The notes beneath the pieces were generated by a model. The model was given only the letters and a program-made list of their open reading frames with translations, was not told the DNA's origin and searched no databases. Both the position numbers and the translations under genes were made by a program. A stretch of 43,216 nucleotides of DNA, taken from positions 1 to 43,216 of the forward strand of contig WSLY01000020.1 of the NCBI GenBank assembly GCA_013316825.1, read 5' to 3'. This DNA is from Lachnospiraceae bacterium (GTDB lineage Bacteria > Bacillota > Clostridia > Lachnospirales > Lachnospiraceae). This document shows, piece by piece, positions 25,401 through 35,112 of this stretch. Within the stretch, counting starts at the first letter, position 1; each line of letters opens with the position of its first letter.

Positions 25401-27569
25401 ATGGAAAATAAATTATCAGTCAATAACCTTGTGATTTCTTTTCGAACGCCCGGCGGAAAGGTGCAGGCGGTTCGTAATATCAGCTTTGATTTAAAGGAAG
25501 GGGAGACGCTTGCGGTCGTGGGAGAATCCGGCTCCGGCAAGTCTGTGACGAGCAAGGCGATTCTGGGTATTTTAGCGGGCAACTCTATTATAGAGAGCGG
25601 TTCCATTATATATGACGGCATGGATTTATTAAAAGTATCCGAAGAGGATTTCTACCGCATCCGCGGGGACAAAATTGCCATGATTTTTCAGGACCCCCTG
25701 TCCAGCTTAAATCCGATTATGCGTATTGGCAAGCAGCTTACGGAAGCGATGCTTTTAAAGGGAAAGGCGCGCCAGAAGGCAAGCCGCACCGCTTTTAACT
25801 CTACGCTGGCGCTTTTGTCACAGGCAATGGTGGATTCTCAGGCGGGCGGCAATGCTGCAAGGGCAGAGGAATTAAAAAGCATGTGCAAGAATTTTGATAA
25901 ATTTGAATTTAAGCACATCGAATTGGAGCAGGCGTACAATGTGGCGCACGAGGCAGCCGTGGAGGCTGTGGATGAAATCAAGGAAGTACTGTTTTATATA
26001 GAGAAAAATGCCTTTGAGGACCAGAAGTACACTATCAAGGAGATTGTCCGTCTTGCAGGGCAGACCGGCAATGATTATGTGGTGTGCGGAAAGGACTTGG
26101 AGACCTTAAAGCAGCTTCTCGGCGAGTTGAAGAAAGTGTCGGGCGGAGAAATCCACAGCGGTAAGTATACGGAGACCTCCCGCATTTTAAAGGAGCTGCA
26201 GGCAATTTTAGAGAAGGCGTTAAAGACAGAGGAGCCAGACTTTTTCGATATGGGGTATTATATTACCTTTTCCGGACAGCCGCTTCCCCAAATGCCTGTG
26301 TCAGAGCTGAATGATTTCCTGAAAAAATACACCAGAGAGAATTTTATGGATAAATTCCATGCCTGCGCCAAGGAAGCGCTTGCCTACAGTGCAAAGCAGC
26401 ACGATGAGCGGAAGAAGGAAGCGCTGCAGGTAATTGTGGAAAACCATGAGGTATTTACCAAAGAAACGCTTGACAAGAAAGCGTGCAGTGAAGCAGCGGC
26501 GGCTATGGTGCGCGCTGTGGAAAGCGCAATTGACCGTCTGGAAATCCGCAAGGACAGCGTGGCTTATACCTTTAAGAGCAGCATAAGGGCGGCGCTTCAT
26601 ACCTACTTTGAAGGGATTCCCAAAAATAAAAAGGCGGCTGCGGTGCACAAAAAGCAGCAGGCAAAATACGACAAGCTGACCGCACGGGGCAAGCAGCCTT
26701 CGTGGAAGGTGGCGCCTTCTACGGCGGTGGATTTGGAGCTTGCAAAGGACAATGTGGATGCCGTTATAAAACGTATGGAGAATCATTACAAGGAGCTTCT
26801 TGCAAATGGCGGTTCCCGCAATTTTGACGAGGAGACAGAAGCGTTGATAGCATTCTTCAGGGAGAACGCTTCCAGCGTCGTATTAAAGGTGTCAAAGTCC
26901 ATGGCAAAGTATAAGGCGCTTAAGCTGATGGAGGAAGTGGGGATATCCGATACCCGCAAGAGATACCGTCAGTATCCCTTCGAGTTTTCCGGCGGTATGC
27001 GGCAGCGTATCGTAATTGCCATCGCACTTGCGGCAAATCCGGATATTTTGATTTGTGACGAGCCGACGACGGCGCTTGACGTGACGATTCAGGCACAGAT
27101 TCTGGAGCTGATTAACAAGCTCAAAGCTGACAGAAACTTGTCCATTATCTTTATCACCCATGACCTTGGCGTGGTGGCAAATATGGCGGACCGCATTGCA
27201 GTTATGTATGCCGGCAAGATTGTGGAGACCGGTACCAGTGAAGACATTTTCTATTCGCCGGCACACCCGTATACGTGGGCGCTTTTGTCCGCAATGCCGG
27301 ATTTAGAGACCAATGAAAGGCTCGAGGCAATTCCGGGCACGCCGCCCAATATGATTTATCCGCCTGTAGGCGATGCCTTTGCAGACCGTAACAAATATGC
27401 GCTCAAGATTGATTTTGAGGCACAGCCGCCTATGTTTAAAATAAGCGAAACCCACGCGGCTGCCACATGGCTTCTGCATCCCAATGCGCCGAAGGTGGAA
27501 CCGCCTAAGATTATTACTGAGCGTATTGCCAGAATGAAAGCGAAGGGAGGTGCGTCCAATGCCGAATAA
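25401..27569 (+). CDS. oppD: Peptide ABC transporter ATPase, OppD type, with a roughly 375-residue internal insertion
   Basis: A 722-residue ABC ATPase; usual length is about 330. Walker A GESGSGKS is at residues 41-48 and the Q-loop IFQDP has Gln97. The signature FSGGMRQR does not begin until residue 529 (its Ser is 530), followed at once by Walker B LICDEPTTALD and the H-loop ITHDLG. In the partner OppF the Q-loop Gln and signature Ser are 57 residues apart; here they are 433 apart, so about 375 residues are inserted in the helical subdomain. The insert is charged and mainly helical, with a middle part richer in aromatic residues. The end has the oligopeptide-type C-terminal region (HPYTWALLSAMPDLE, IPGTPPNMIYPPVGDAF). 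The usual Cys residues of its iron-sulfur-like motif are not visible. It overlaps oppF by 11 bases. Confidence 0.9.
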   Translation: MENKLSVNNLVISFRTPGGKVQAVRNISFDLKEGETLAVVGESGSGKSVTSKAILGILAGNSIIESGSIIYDGMDLLKVSEEDFYRIRGDKIAMIFQDPLSSLNPIMRIGKQLTEAMLLKGKARQKASRTAFNSTLALLSQAMVDSQAGGNAARAEELKSMCKNFDKFEFKHIELEQAYNVAHEAAVEAVDEIKEVLFYIEKNAFEDQKYTIKEIVRLAGQTGNDYVVCGKDLETLKQLLGELKKVSGGEIHSGKYTETSRILKELQAILEKALKTEEPDFFDMGYYITFSGQPLPQMPVSELNDFLKKYTRENFMDKFHACAKEALAYSAKQHDERKKEALQVIVENHEVFTKETLDKKACSEAAAAMVRAVESAIDRLEIRKDSVAYTFKSSIRAALHTYFEGIPKNKKAAAVHKKQQAKYDKLTARGKQPSWKVAPSTAVDLELAKDNVDAVIKRMENHYKELLANGGSRNFDEETEALIAFFRENASSVVLKVSKSMAKYKALKLMEEVGISDTRKRYRQYPFEFSGGMRQRIVIAIALAANPDILICDEPTTALDVTIQAQILELINKLKADRNLSIIFITHDLGVVANMADRIAVMYAGKIVETGTSEDIFYSPAHPYTWALLSAMPDLETNERLEAIPGTPPNMIYPPVGDAFADRNKYALKIDFEAQPPMFKISETHAAATWLLHPNAPKVEPPKIITERIARMKAKGGASNAE

Positions 27570-28641
27570 GGGAGAAACTTTGCTGCGTGTAGAGCATCTC
27601 TGCCAGTATTTTAAGACCAACAAGGCAGTGGACGACGTCAGCTTTGAAATCAAGAAGGGTGAAGTGTTCGGACTGGTAGGCGAGTCGGGCTGTGGCAAGA
27701 CAACAACAGGACGTTCCATTATTAAGCTGTATGACATTACCTCCGGCGATATCTATTTTAAGGGAGAACGAATTGCAGCAGGAACCCTTTCCTACAAGAA
27801 TCATATCAAAGAAGCAAAGAAGAAGTACAAAGAAGAAGCGGAAGCGTTGAAGAAATCCGGCTCTGCGGATGCATTGAACGCGAAAAAGGCGGAGCTTGAC
27901 GCATATATTGCGGAGCAGCGAAGGCAGATGAAGGAAGCGCGCCGCGACCACAAAAAACACAAGACGGTGACGGAAATCCAGATGATTTTTCAGGACCCGA
28001 TTGCATCTTTGGATCCTCGAATGACGGTGGGGCAGATTATTGCCGAAGGTTTGGTTATCCGCGGTGAAAAGGATAAGGCAAAGATTAACGAGAAGGTATA
28101 TGAGGTTTTGGAAATGGTGGGACTGGTGCGGGAACATGCAGAGCGTTATCCCCACGAGTTTTCCGGCGGGCAGAGGCAGCGTATCGGTGTGGCACGTGCC
28201 GTCATTATGAATCCGGAGCTGATTATTGCAGACGAGCCGGTCAGCGCGCTGGACGTATCCATTCAGGCGCAGGTAATTAATCTCTTGGACGACTTGCGTC
28301 ATAAGATGGGACTTACGGTTATGTTTGTGGCACACGACCTTTCCGTTGTCAAATATTTTTCTGACAGAATTGGGGTTATGTATTATGGAAAGCTGGTAGA
28401 GCTGGCGACTTCGGACGAGTTGTTTAAGCATCCGCTGCACCCTTACACCCGTTCCCTGCTTTCTGCCATTCCCATGCCGGACCCCGACTATGAGAAGCAG
28501 CGGAAGAGGATTACCTATGTGCCTTTAAAAGAACATGATTATAGCACAGATTTACCTTCTCTGCAGGAGGTTCTGCCTGGGCATTTTGTACATTGTAATA
28601 AGGCGGAATTTGAAAAGTACCGCAAAGAGGTGCAGGAGTAA
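27559..28641 (+). CDS. oppF: Peptide ABC transporter ATPase, OppF type
   Basis: A 360-residue ABC ATPase, second of the pair that drives peptide import. Walker A GESGCGKT is at residues 41-48, the Q-loop Gln is at 145, the signature FSGGQRQR has Ser202, and Walker B is LIIADEPVSALD with the H-loop AHDLSVVKYFSDR. Between Walker A and the Q-loop is a Lys/Glu/Ala-rich helical insertion of nearly 50 residues (about 80-132) absent from OppD at the same place. The ATG at 27559 has GGGAGG eight bases upstream. The C-terminal HPLHPYTRSLLSAIPMPDP is the standard oligopeptide-transporter tail, followed by a short LPSLQEVLPGHFVHC end. Confidence 0.93.
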   Translation: MPNKGETLLRVEHLCQYFKTNKAVDDVSFEIKKGEVFGLVGESGCGKTTTGRSIIKLYDITSGDIYFKGERIAAGTLSYKNHIKEAKKKYKEEAEALKKSGSADALNAKKAELDAYIAEQRRQMKEARRDHKKHKTVTEIQMIFQDPIASLDPRMTVGQIIAEGLVIRGEKDKAKINEKVYEVLEMVGLVREHAERYPHEFSGGQRQRIGVARAVIMNPELIIADEPVSALDVSIQAQVINLLDDLRHKMGLTVMFVAHDLSVVKYFSDRIGVMYYGKLVELATSDELFKHPLHPYTRSLLSAIPMPDPDYEKQRKRITYVPLKEHDYSTDLPSLQEVLPGHFVHCNKAEFEKYRKEVQE

Positions 28642-28648
28642 AGTGCCT

Positions 28649-29044
28649 ATGAAGCATAAGAAGTATGGAATACAGCTTTTGAGCGCGGTTTTGCTCTCTT
28701 TTCTGATTATGCTGCTGCGGGGGCTTTTTCAGGCCGAGACGCTGGCGGACAAGGTGTTAATCATCTGCGACGGCTTTACTATCACGGCGTTCTGCTTTTT
28801 GGGCATAGGCGCTCTGATATGGGTATCGACGACGGGGTGGTTTGATATATTCGGCTTTGCTTTCGGGAAAGCGCTGCATGCCTTTATTCCCGGGCGTGTG
28901 CATGACAAAGCAGAAAGCTATTATGACTATAAAATGAAAAAAGCGGCGGACAGAAAGCCGTTTTCAGAGCGTTCTACTCTGATTATCGGATTTGTACTGC
29001 TGGCGGTCAGCATTGTGCTGACCTATGTGTGGTATCAGTTGTGA
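28649..29044 (+). CDS. DUF3899-like small membrane protein
   Basis: A 131-residue protein with three likely membrane segments (about residues 9-25, 37-58 and 109-128) and a basic loop between the second and third. The GWFDIFGFAFGKAL segment after the second helix resembles DUF3899 proteins, whose function is unknown. The ATG at 28649 is ten bases after AGGAG; a GTG at 28643 would be too close to it. It begins 7 bases after oppF and probably shares its transcript, which ends at the terminator just behind this gene. Whether it works with the transporter is not known. Confidence 0.7.
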   Translation: MKHKKYGIQLLSAVLLSFLIMLLRGLFQAETLADKVLIICDGFTITAFCFLGIGALIWVSTTGWFDIFGFAFGKALHAFIPGRVHDKAESYYDYKMKKAADRKPFSERSTLIIGFVLLAVSIVLTYVWYQL

Positions 29045-29054
29045 TATGTAAAAG

Positions 29055-29088
29055 GAGGGTGAAGCGGTTAGGCTGCGCCCTCTTTTTT
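29055..29088 (+). terminator. Rho-independent terminator ending the peptide transporter operon
   Basis: GAGGGTGAAGC pairs with GCTGCGCCCTC (one wobble, one mismatch) around a 6-base loop, followed by six T. It lies just past the DUF3899-like gene. Confidence 0.85.
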
Positions 29089-29134
29089 CAATGGTTATTC
29101 ACCTATTCTCTTTGCGTGAAATCACTCGTTTCAC

Positions 29135-29163
29135 TTGATTATTCATTCCAATACAAGTATAAT
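29135..29163 (+). promoter_or_regulatory. Sigma-A-type promoter of trkA-trkH
   Basis: TTGATT at 29135-29140 and TATAAT at 29158-29163 are separated by 17 bases. An inverted repeat GTGAAA/TTTCAC (29116-29134) abuts the -35 box and could be an operator. The leader before trkA is about 57 bases and ends with CAGGAGG. Confidence 0.7.
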
Positions 29164-29226
29164 GTGTATAGTCTGTGGACTGTCCATATAAAGGGCAGGT
29201 TCTAATATAAGCAACAGGAGGCAGCC

Positions 29227-30582
29227 ATGAAAATTGTGATTGTAGGCTGTGGAAATGTGGGAACGGCGCTTGTCGAGCAGCTTAGCGGAGAAGGGCATAA
29301 CATTACGGTAGTGGATGAAAAGGAGGAGCTGGTACAGGCGATAACCAATACCTATGACATTATGGGCATCATAGGAAACGGCGCCGTGTACAGTGTGCAG
29401 CTTGAAGCAGGCGTGGGAGAGGCGGATTTGCTGATTGCCGTGACGGGGCAGGATGAGCTGAACCTGTTATGCTGTCTGATAGCGAGAAAGGCGGGAGGCT
29501 GCCATACGATTGCCAGGGTGAGCAATCCGGTTTACTATAAAGAGATAGCCTTTATCAAAGAAGAACTGGGGTTGTCGCTGGTTATCAATCCCCAGTATGC
29601 TGTGGCGATGGAAATTGCAAGGCTTTTAAAATTCCCTTCTGCGTTGGAAATTGATACTTTTGCAAAGGGAAGGGTGGAACTGGTAAAATACCGGATACCG
29701 GAGGATTCGGTTTTGTGCGACATGCAGTTAAAGGACGTGAGCAGCCGCTTTAAAAGCGATGTGCTGATTTGCGTGGCGGAGCGGGGAGAGGAAGTACATA
29801 TTCCCGACGGTAATTTTGCGTTAAAAGCAGGAGACGATATTACCATCGTGGCAGCTTCCGCAAAAATCGCCGCATTTTTTAAAAAAATCGGTGTGCCGAC
29901 TATGCGCGCAAAGGATGCCATGGTGATAGGCGGGGGCGGTACTTCCTATTACCTTGCCACACTTTTGCTGGATATGGGCGTTAAGGTCAAGATAGTGGAC
30001 AAGTCCCGTGCGCGGTGTGAGGAGCTTTGCGAATTGGTGCCGAATGCCATGGTTATCTGCGGAGACGGTACGGAGAGGGATTTGCTTTTGGAGGAAGGGC
30101 TTGCAAAGGCAGAATCCGTTGTTTCCATGATGGACTTTGATGAAGAGAATATTATGCTTTCGCTGTACGCAAAAAGCATTTCCAAAGCAAAGGTTATCAC
30201 GAGGATACACAGGATTGCTTATGATGAAATCATTGAAAATTTGAATTTGGGCAGTATTGTGTATCCCAAAAATATTACGGCAGAAAATATTGTGAAATTT
30301 GTGCGAGCCATGCAAAATTCCATGGGCAGTAACATTGAATCTCTATACAAACTGAATGACAATCGTGTTGAGGCGTTGGAGTTTATCATCAGGGAGGACT
30401 GTCCTTTGGTGGGGATTCCGCTGCAGGAGTTAAAGCTGAAAAAAAATATACTGGTATGCAGTATCAATCACAAGGGAAGCATTTCCACGCCGGGCGGGCA
30501 GAGCGTTATATGCGTTGGAGATACGGTGGTTATCGTGACAACTACAACCGGTTTTCACGACATCAGGGATATTTTGGAGTAG
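29227..30582 (+). CDS. trkA: Trk system potassium uptake protein TrkA
   Basis: A 451-residue cytoplasmic regulatory subunit of the Trk/Ktr potassium channel. It has two tandem RCK units. The first starts with the Rossmann motif GCGNVG at residues 7-12 and has an acidic end of strand two (VVDEKEE). The second starts near residue 233 (VIGGGGTSYYLATLL). Each is followed by a TrkA-C domain with ITIVAASAKI and TVVIVTTTTGFHD ends. RCK domains bind NAD(H), ATP or cyclic di-AMP and gate the membrane subunit. CAGGAGGCAGCC precedes the ATG. trkH follows after 10 bases, so the two are one unit. Confidence 0.95.
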   Translation: MKIVIVGCGNVGTALVEQLSGEGHNITVVDEKEELVQAITNTYDIMGIIGNGAVYSVQLEAGVGEADLLIAVTGQDELNLLCCLIARKAGGCHTIARVSNPVYYKEIAFIKEELGLSLVINPQYAVAMEIARLLKFPSALEIDTFAKGRVELVKYRIPEDSVLCDMQLKDVSSRFKSDVLICVAERGEEVHIPDGNFALKAGDDITIVAASAKIAAFFKKIGVPTMRAKDAMVIGGGGTSYYLATLLLDMGVKVKIVDKSRARCEELCELVPNAMVICGDGTERDLLLEEGLAKAESVVSMMDFDEENIMLSLYAKSISKAKVITRIHRIAYDEIIENLNLGSIVYPKNITAENIVKFVRAMQNSMGSNIESLYKLNDNRVEALEFIIREDCPLVGIPLQELKLKKNILVCSINHKGSISTPGGQSVICVGDTVVIVTTTTGFHDIRDILE

Positions 30583-30592
30583 GGCGAGGGTT

Positions 30593-32032
30593 ATGAATCA
30601 TTCAATTATTCGTTATATTTTATGCAGGGTGTTGGAATTTGCAGGTTTGTTTATGCTGCTTCCGTATTTTGTTGGTGTGCTTTGTCAGGAACCACAGCGT
30701 TTTGCATATCTTTTCGTAGCGGCGCTCAGTCTTCTTGCGGGTTTTGTCGGCAAGTGTTTTAAGCCGAAAAGCAAGGTGTTTTATGCGCGGGAAGGCTTCG
30801 TTACGGTTTCGTTGGCATGGCTGCTGTTAAGTCTTGTGGGCGCGGTGCCTTTTGTGCTTACAAGGGAAATCCCTTTTTATGTCGATGCGGTTTTTGAGAC
30901 GGTTTCCGGCCTGACTACCACGGGCGGTACGATTCTGACCGATGTGGAGGGGCTGGCAAGGTGTACACAGTTCTGGCGGCTTTTTACTCACTGGATAGGC
31001 GGTATGGGCGTGCTGGTGCTGATTTTGGCAGTGCTGCCGTTATCGGGAAGCTATAATATGCATCTGATGCGTGCGGAAAGCCCGGGGCCTATCGTGGGCA
31101 AGCTGGTGCCAAAGGTAAAGAATACTGCCAGAATACTGTACCAGATATACATTGCCATTACGCTGCTTGAGATAATACTTCTTATGGTGACGGGACTGCC
31201 GCTTTATGATTCGGCTACTTTGACTTTTTCTACCGTAGGAACAGGCGGTTTTGGACTGCTCAACAGCAGCGCGGCGTCCTATAGCAGGGCGGCACAGTCG
31301 GTTATTTTGATATTTATGCTGCTTTGCGGCATTAGCTTTAATATTTACTATTTGTTTTTAATCAAAAAACCGAAGGAAGTACTGCACAGTGAAGAGCTGC
31401 GGGTCTATCTGGGGATTGCGGCAGTATCGACCCTGCTTATCGGCATCAATATCAAAGACAGTTTTTCCAGTATGGGAGAATCGTTTTTTCAGGCAGGCTT
31501 TCAGGTGGTTTCCGTGATGACTACCACGGGCTTTACCACCAGCGATTTTAACCTGTGGCCTTCCTTTTCCAAGATGCTGTTATTCCTTTTGATGATAGTG
31601 GGTGCCTGCGCAGGCAGTACAGGCGGCGGTCTGAAAGTATCGCGTCTTGTGGTGCTGATGAAAAGCATTAAAAATGAGATATCAGCGGCGGTGCATCCAA
31701 GAAGTATAAAGAAAATGCATATGGACGGCAGGGTGGTTTCCGGCAATGTGGTACATTCCATCAGAGTGTATCTGGCAATTTACGTTGTCATTTATTTTCT
31801 GTCAGTTCTGCTTGTCAGCGTTGATAATTTCAGCTTTGAAACCAATGCTTCGGCAGTTATGGCAATGTTTAACAATATTGGTCCCGGCTTCGATATGGTG
31901 GGGCCTGCGGGAAGCTTTGCGGCATTTTCCCCTTTTTCAAAATGCGTGCTGATGTTTGATATGCTGGCGGGCAGGCTGGAGCTGCTGCCTCTTCTGGTGT
32001 TGTTTTCCTTAAAAACATGGAAAAACCGATAA
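30593..32032 (+). CDS. trkH: Trk system potassium uptake protein TrkH
   Basis: A 479-residue membrane channel subunit with four repeated M1-P-M2 pore units. The pore-loop filter sequences are visible: VSGLTTTGGT (near residue 105), FSTVGTGGFG (near 215), VMTTTGFTTSDF (near 310) and the fourth loop around NNIGPGFDMVGP (near 425). GWIGGMGVLVL-like HWIGGMGVLVLILAVLPL is also typical of the family. The gene follows trkA by 10 bases behind GGGCGAGGG. The end, LLPLLVLFSLKTWKNR, is the usual one. Trk-type uptake is constitutive in many Firmicutes and linked to osmotic balance and pH. Confidence 0.95.
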   Translation: MNHSIIRYILCRVLEFAGLFMLLPYFVGVLCQEPQRFAYLFVAALSLLAGFVGKCFKPKSKVFYAREGFVTVSLAWLLLSLVGAVPFVLTREIPFYVDAVFETVSGLTTTGGTILTDVEGLARCTQFWRLFTHWIGGMGVLVLILAVLPLSGSYNMHLMRAESPGPIVGKLVPKVKNTARILYQIYIAITLLEIILLMVTGLPLYDSATLTFSTVGTGGFGLLNSSAASYSRAAQSVILIFMLLCGISFNIYYLFLIKKPKEVLHSEELRVYLGIAAVSTLLIGINIKDSFSSMGESFFQAGFQVVSVMTTTGFTTSDFNLWPSFSKMLLFLLMIVGACAGSTGGGLKVSRLVVLMKSIKNEISAAVHPRSIKKMHMDGRVVSGNVVHSIRVYLAIYVVIYFLSVLLVSVDNFSFETNASAVMAMFNNIGPGFDMVGPAGSFAAFSPFSKCVLMFDMLAGRLELLPLLVLFSLKTWKNR

Positions 32033-32038
32033 AAAAGG

Positions 32039-32067
32039 TTGAAAATATTTTTGTGTTATGCTACAAT
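32039..32067 (+). promoter_or_regulatory. Sigma-A-type promoter of secG
   Basis: TTGAAA at 32039-32044 and TACAAT at 32062-32067 are separated by 17 bases, starting just past the trkH stop. The leader contains an ATATTTCA/TGAAATAT inverted repeat directly behind the -10 box. Confidence 0.65.
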
Positions 32068-32158
32068 ATATTTCATGTGATTTAGTGAAATATGTAGTAT
32101 ACTGATGAAGCGGTAGAGGTAATGATGGCAGATTTGGCCGTAGCTGGAAAGGAAAGTT

Positions 32159-32398
32159 ATGGGAGCACTAAAAATTATTTTAACAATACTTTTTATTATT
32201 GTATGCATAGCGCTTGTAGTGCTGGTATTGATGCAGGAGGGAAAGTCAGCGGGGCTGGGAGCTATCAGCGGCGCGGCAGAAACCTACTGGGGCAAGAACA
32301 AAGGACGTTCCATGGAAGGGCAGTTGGTTAAGATTACCAAGATACTTGCGGTATCCTTTATCCTGCTTGCGGTCATACTAAATCTTAACGTATTCTAA
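32159..32398 (+). CDS. secG: Preprotein translocase subunit SecG
   Basis: A 79-residue protein with two membrane helices (about residues 4-24 and 56-77) joined by a loop with the family motif LMQEGKSAGLGAISGAAETYWGKNKGRSMEG. SecG is the small subunit of the SecYEG export channel. The ATG at 32159 follows GGAAAGTT. The order secG-rnr-smpB-ssrA is widely conserved in Firmicutes and is kept here. Confidence 0.95.
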   Translation: MGALKIILTILFIIVCIALVVLVLMQEGKSAGLGAISGAAETYWGKNKGRSMEGQLVKITKILAVSFILLAVILNLNVF

Positions 32399-32412
32399 TG
32401 GGTTTAAGATGG

Positions 32413-32441
32413 GAGCACTCTTTCAAAAGAGTGCTCTTTTT
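32413..32441 (+). terminator. Rho-independent terminator between secG and rnr
   Basis: GAGCACTCTTT and AAAGAGTGCTC are perfectly complementary (11 bp, with the inner pairs probably opening to form the loop) and are followed by five T. Because rnr starts only 37 bases later with no visible promoter, this probably acts as a partial terminator that lowers rnr expression relative to secG. Confidence 0.85.
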
Positions 32442-32477
32442 GCTTCATGCGTTATGCATGGTCGGAAATGAGGAAGA

Positions 32478-34700
32478 ATGATAAACAAAGCAGATGAAAA
32501 AAGAAAAAAGATAATATGCAGCCTGATGGGAGACGAGTTGTATGTTCCGATGAAGGAGAAAGAGCTCGCCATGCTTTTGCAGGTGCAGGAATGCGACAGA
32601 CAGGAATTTCGGCGGATTTTGCAAGAGCTGCTCATAGAGGGCCTGATTGACAGAACGGCAAAGGGAAAATATGTGAAGGGAAGCGGCAAAAAGAAGGAGC
32701 CGGTTACCGGTACTTTTATCAGCAACGCTAAGGGCTTTGGTTTTGTGGAAATAGAGGGCAGCGATGAGGACTTATTTATTCCAAAGGACATGGTAAACGG
32801 TGCTTTTCACAAAGATACCGTTGAAGTGGAATTGCTGCCCGAGAGCAGGGGAAACCGCAGGGAAGCAAGGATAACCCGCATTGTGGCACATGGACTGCAC
32901 ATGGTGGTGGGAACTTATGAAAAGGTATCAAAATTTGGATTTGTCAGACCGGATAATACAAAGCTGGCGGCGGATATTTTTGTGCCGGACGAGCGTTCTA
33001 AAGGAGCCGTTACGGGGCATAAGGTAGTGGTAGAAATTACCGAGTATGGCAGGGCAAATAAGAGTCCTGAGGGCAAGGTGGTAGAAATCCTCGGGCATGC
33101 GGGTGACCCGGGCGTCGATATTATGTCCATTGTAAAGGGCTATGAACTACCCTGTGAATTTTCGGAGAAGCTGATGAATCAGGCGGAACGTGTGGCAAAG
33201 CCTGTCAGCGAAGCTGATATGGCGGGCAGAAAGGATTTGCGGGCGCTTGTCTGCGTCACCATAGACGGAGAAGACGCTAAGGATTTGGACGATGCGGTGA
33301 GTGTTGCTTATGACGATGCGGCAGGGCTGTATCATCTGGGCGTGCACATTGCGGATGTAAGCAATTATGTACAGGAAAATTCTGCCCTTGACAGGGAGGC
33401 GAAAAAGAGGGGAACCAGCGTCTACCTGACGGACAGGGTGATTCCCATGCTGCCGCACACGCTTTCTAACGGCATCTGCTCTCTGAACGCCGGGGAGGAA
33501 AGGCTTGCCTTAAGCTGTCTGATGCAGATAGATACAACCGGTAAAATCGTAAACTATGAACTGGCGGAGAGCGTGATAAAGGTGAGCCGCCGCATGACTT
33601 ATACTGCGGTCAAAAAAATACTGGAAGACAAAGAGGAGGCAGAAAGGGCTGTTTACGCCGATTTTGTCCCCATGTTCGAGCAGATGGCGGAGCTGTCAAA
33701 GCTGCTGCGTGCCAGAAGGATGAAACGGGGCGCCATTGATTTTGATTTTCCGGAGAGCAAAATTATATTGGATGCGCAGGGGCATCCGACGGAGATAAAG
33801 CCTTATGAGAGAAATACGGCGAACATGCTTATCGAAGATTTTATGCTTGCGGCAAACGAAACCGTGGCACAGCACTTTTACTGGCTGGAAGCGCCCTTTG
33901 TATATCGCGTGCATGACAAGCCGGATGCGGAAAAGATACAAAAGCTGAATATTTTTATTAACAATCTTGGTTATTATATGAAAGCTGTAGGAAGAAAAGG
34001 GAAAAAGGTCTCTGATGAGGAAATACACCCGGGAGAGATACAAAAGCTGCTTCACAAAATTGCAGGTACACCGGAGGAAGCGCTGGTGAGCAGGCTGACG
34101 CTGCGCAGCATGAAGCAGGCGCATTACAGCACGGAGAGCAGCGGACATTTTGGGCTTGCATGTCAGTTTTATTGTCATTTTACTTCTCCCATCCGCCGTT
34201 ATCCTGACCTGCAGATACACCGTATTATGAAGGAACAGCTCAGGGGGAGGCTGACAGTGGAGCGGATGGCGCATTATCGGGAGATACTGGACGACGTGGC
34301 AAAACAGTCCTCCGACACAGAGCGGCGCGCGCAGGAGGCTGAGCGGGAAACCGACAAGCTTAAAAAAGCGGAGTATATGAAGGAACGGATTGGACAGGAG
34401 TTTGACGGTGTGATTTCGGGGATTACCGCGTGGGGCATGTATGTAGAGCTGTCGAATACGGTGGAGGGCATGGTGCATGTATCCAGAATGTCCGGCGACT
34501 ATTTTTATTATAATGAGAGCACTGTAGAGATGACGGGCGAGCGGACCGGACGCACTTATAGGCTGGGCGAGCCGGTGAGGGTCAGGGTTGCGGAAGTGGA
34601 AATGCAGTTAAGAGCAGTTGATTTTGAGTTGGTGGAGGAAGAAAACAATGAACAGGGAAGCGCTGAAGCTGGTGGCGAACAACAAGAAAGCGTATCATGA
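32478..34700 (+). CDS. rnr: Ribonuclease R
   Basis: A 740-residue 3'-5' exoribonuclease that degrades structured RNA and, with SmpB-tmRNA, faulty mRNA. It has an N-terminal winged-helix domain (about 1-70), cold-shock-like domains (about 75-215; [17 protein letters not shown] and [12 protein letters not shown]), and the RNB catalytic domain (about 255-580) with [16 protein letters not shown] carrying the metal-binding Asp cluster. [16 protein letters not shown] is the other RNB hallmark. An S1 domain (about 635-710; [28 protein letters not shown]) ends the protein. AGGAAGA precedes the ATG. Its last 53 bases overlap smpB. Confidence 0.95.
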   Translation: MINKADEKRKKIICSLMGDELYVPMKEKELAMLLQVQECDRQEFRRILQELLIEGLIDRTAKGKYVKGSGKKKEPVTGTFISNAKGFGFVEIEGSDEDLFIPKDMVNGAFHKDTVEVELLPESRGNRREARITRIVAHGLHMVVGTYEKVSKFGFVRPDNTKLAADIFVPDERSKGAVTGHKVVVEITEYGRANKSPEGKVVEILGHAGDPGVDIMSIVKGYELPCEFSEKLMNQAERVAKPVSEADMAGRKDLRALVCVTIDGEDAKDLDDAVSVAYDDAAGLYHLGVHIADVSNYVQENSALDREAKKRGTSVYLTDRVIPMLPHTLSNGICSLNAGEERLALSCLMQIDTTGKIVNYELAESVIKVSRRMTYTAVKKILEDKEEAERAVYADFVPMFEQMAELSKLLRARRMKRGAIDFDFPESKIILDAQGHPTEIKPYERNTANMLIEDFMLAANETVAQHFYWLEAPFVYRVHDKPDAEKIQKLNIFINNLGYYMKAVGRKGKKVSDEEIHPGEIQKLLHKIAGTPEEALVSRLTLRSMKQAHYSTESSGHFGLACQFYCHFTSPIRRYPDLQIHRIMKEQLRGRLTVERMAHYREILDDVAKQSSDTERRAQEAERETDKLKKAEYMKERIGQEFDGVISGITAWGMYVELSNTVEGMVHVSRMSGDYFYYNESTVEMTGERTGRTYRLGEPVRVRVAEVEMQLRAVDFELVEEENNEQGSAEAGGEQQESVS

Positions 34701-35112
34701 TTATTTTATAGATGAAAAATATGAGGCTGGGCTGGTGCTGCATGGTACGGAAGTCAAGTCCATGCGTATGGGCAAGTGCAGTATCAAAGAATCCTTTGTC
34801 AGAATCGAAAACAACGAGGTGTGGGTGTATGGGATGCATATCAGTCCCTATGAAAAAGGAAATATCTTTAACAGGGACCCGCTGAGACCCAAAAAGCTTC
34901 TGATGCACAAGGCGCAGATTCGGAAGCTGACGGGGCAGCTTGCGGAAAAGGGCTTTACCCTTGTGCCCTTGCAGGTTTATTTTAAGGACGGCAGGGCAAA
35001 AGTGGAGATAGGACTTGCAAGGGGCAAAAAGCTTTATGACAAGCGGCAGGATATTGCCAAAAAGGACCAGCGCAGGGAGGCGGAAAAAGAATTTAAAATC
35101 AGAAATCTCTGA
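34648..35112 (+). CDS. smpB: SsrA-binding protein SmpB
   Basis: A 154-residue protein that binds tmRNA and takes it to stalled ribosomes. The core motifs are [29 protein letters not shown], the [24 protein letters not shown] stretch and [22 protein letters not shown], with a basic C-terminal tail. The ATG at 34648 follows GGTGGAGGAAG and lies inside the rnr gene; the 53-base overlap is longer than usual. A longer frame to 34618 exists but adds residues not seen in SmpB. The gene for its RNA partner, ssrA, starts 74 bases after the stop. Confidence 0.96.
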   Translation: MNREALKLVANNKKAYHDYFIDEKYEAGLVLHGTEVKSMRMGKCSIKESFVRIENNEVWVYGMHISPYEKGNIFNRDPLRPKKLLMHKAQIRKLTGQLAEKGFTLVPLQVYFKDGRAKVEIGLARGKKLYDKRQDIAKKDQRREAEKEFKIRNL

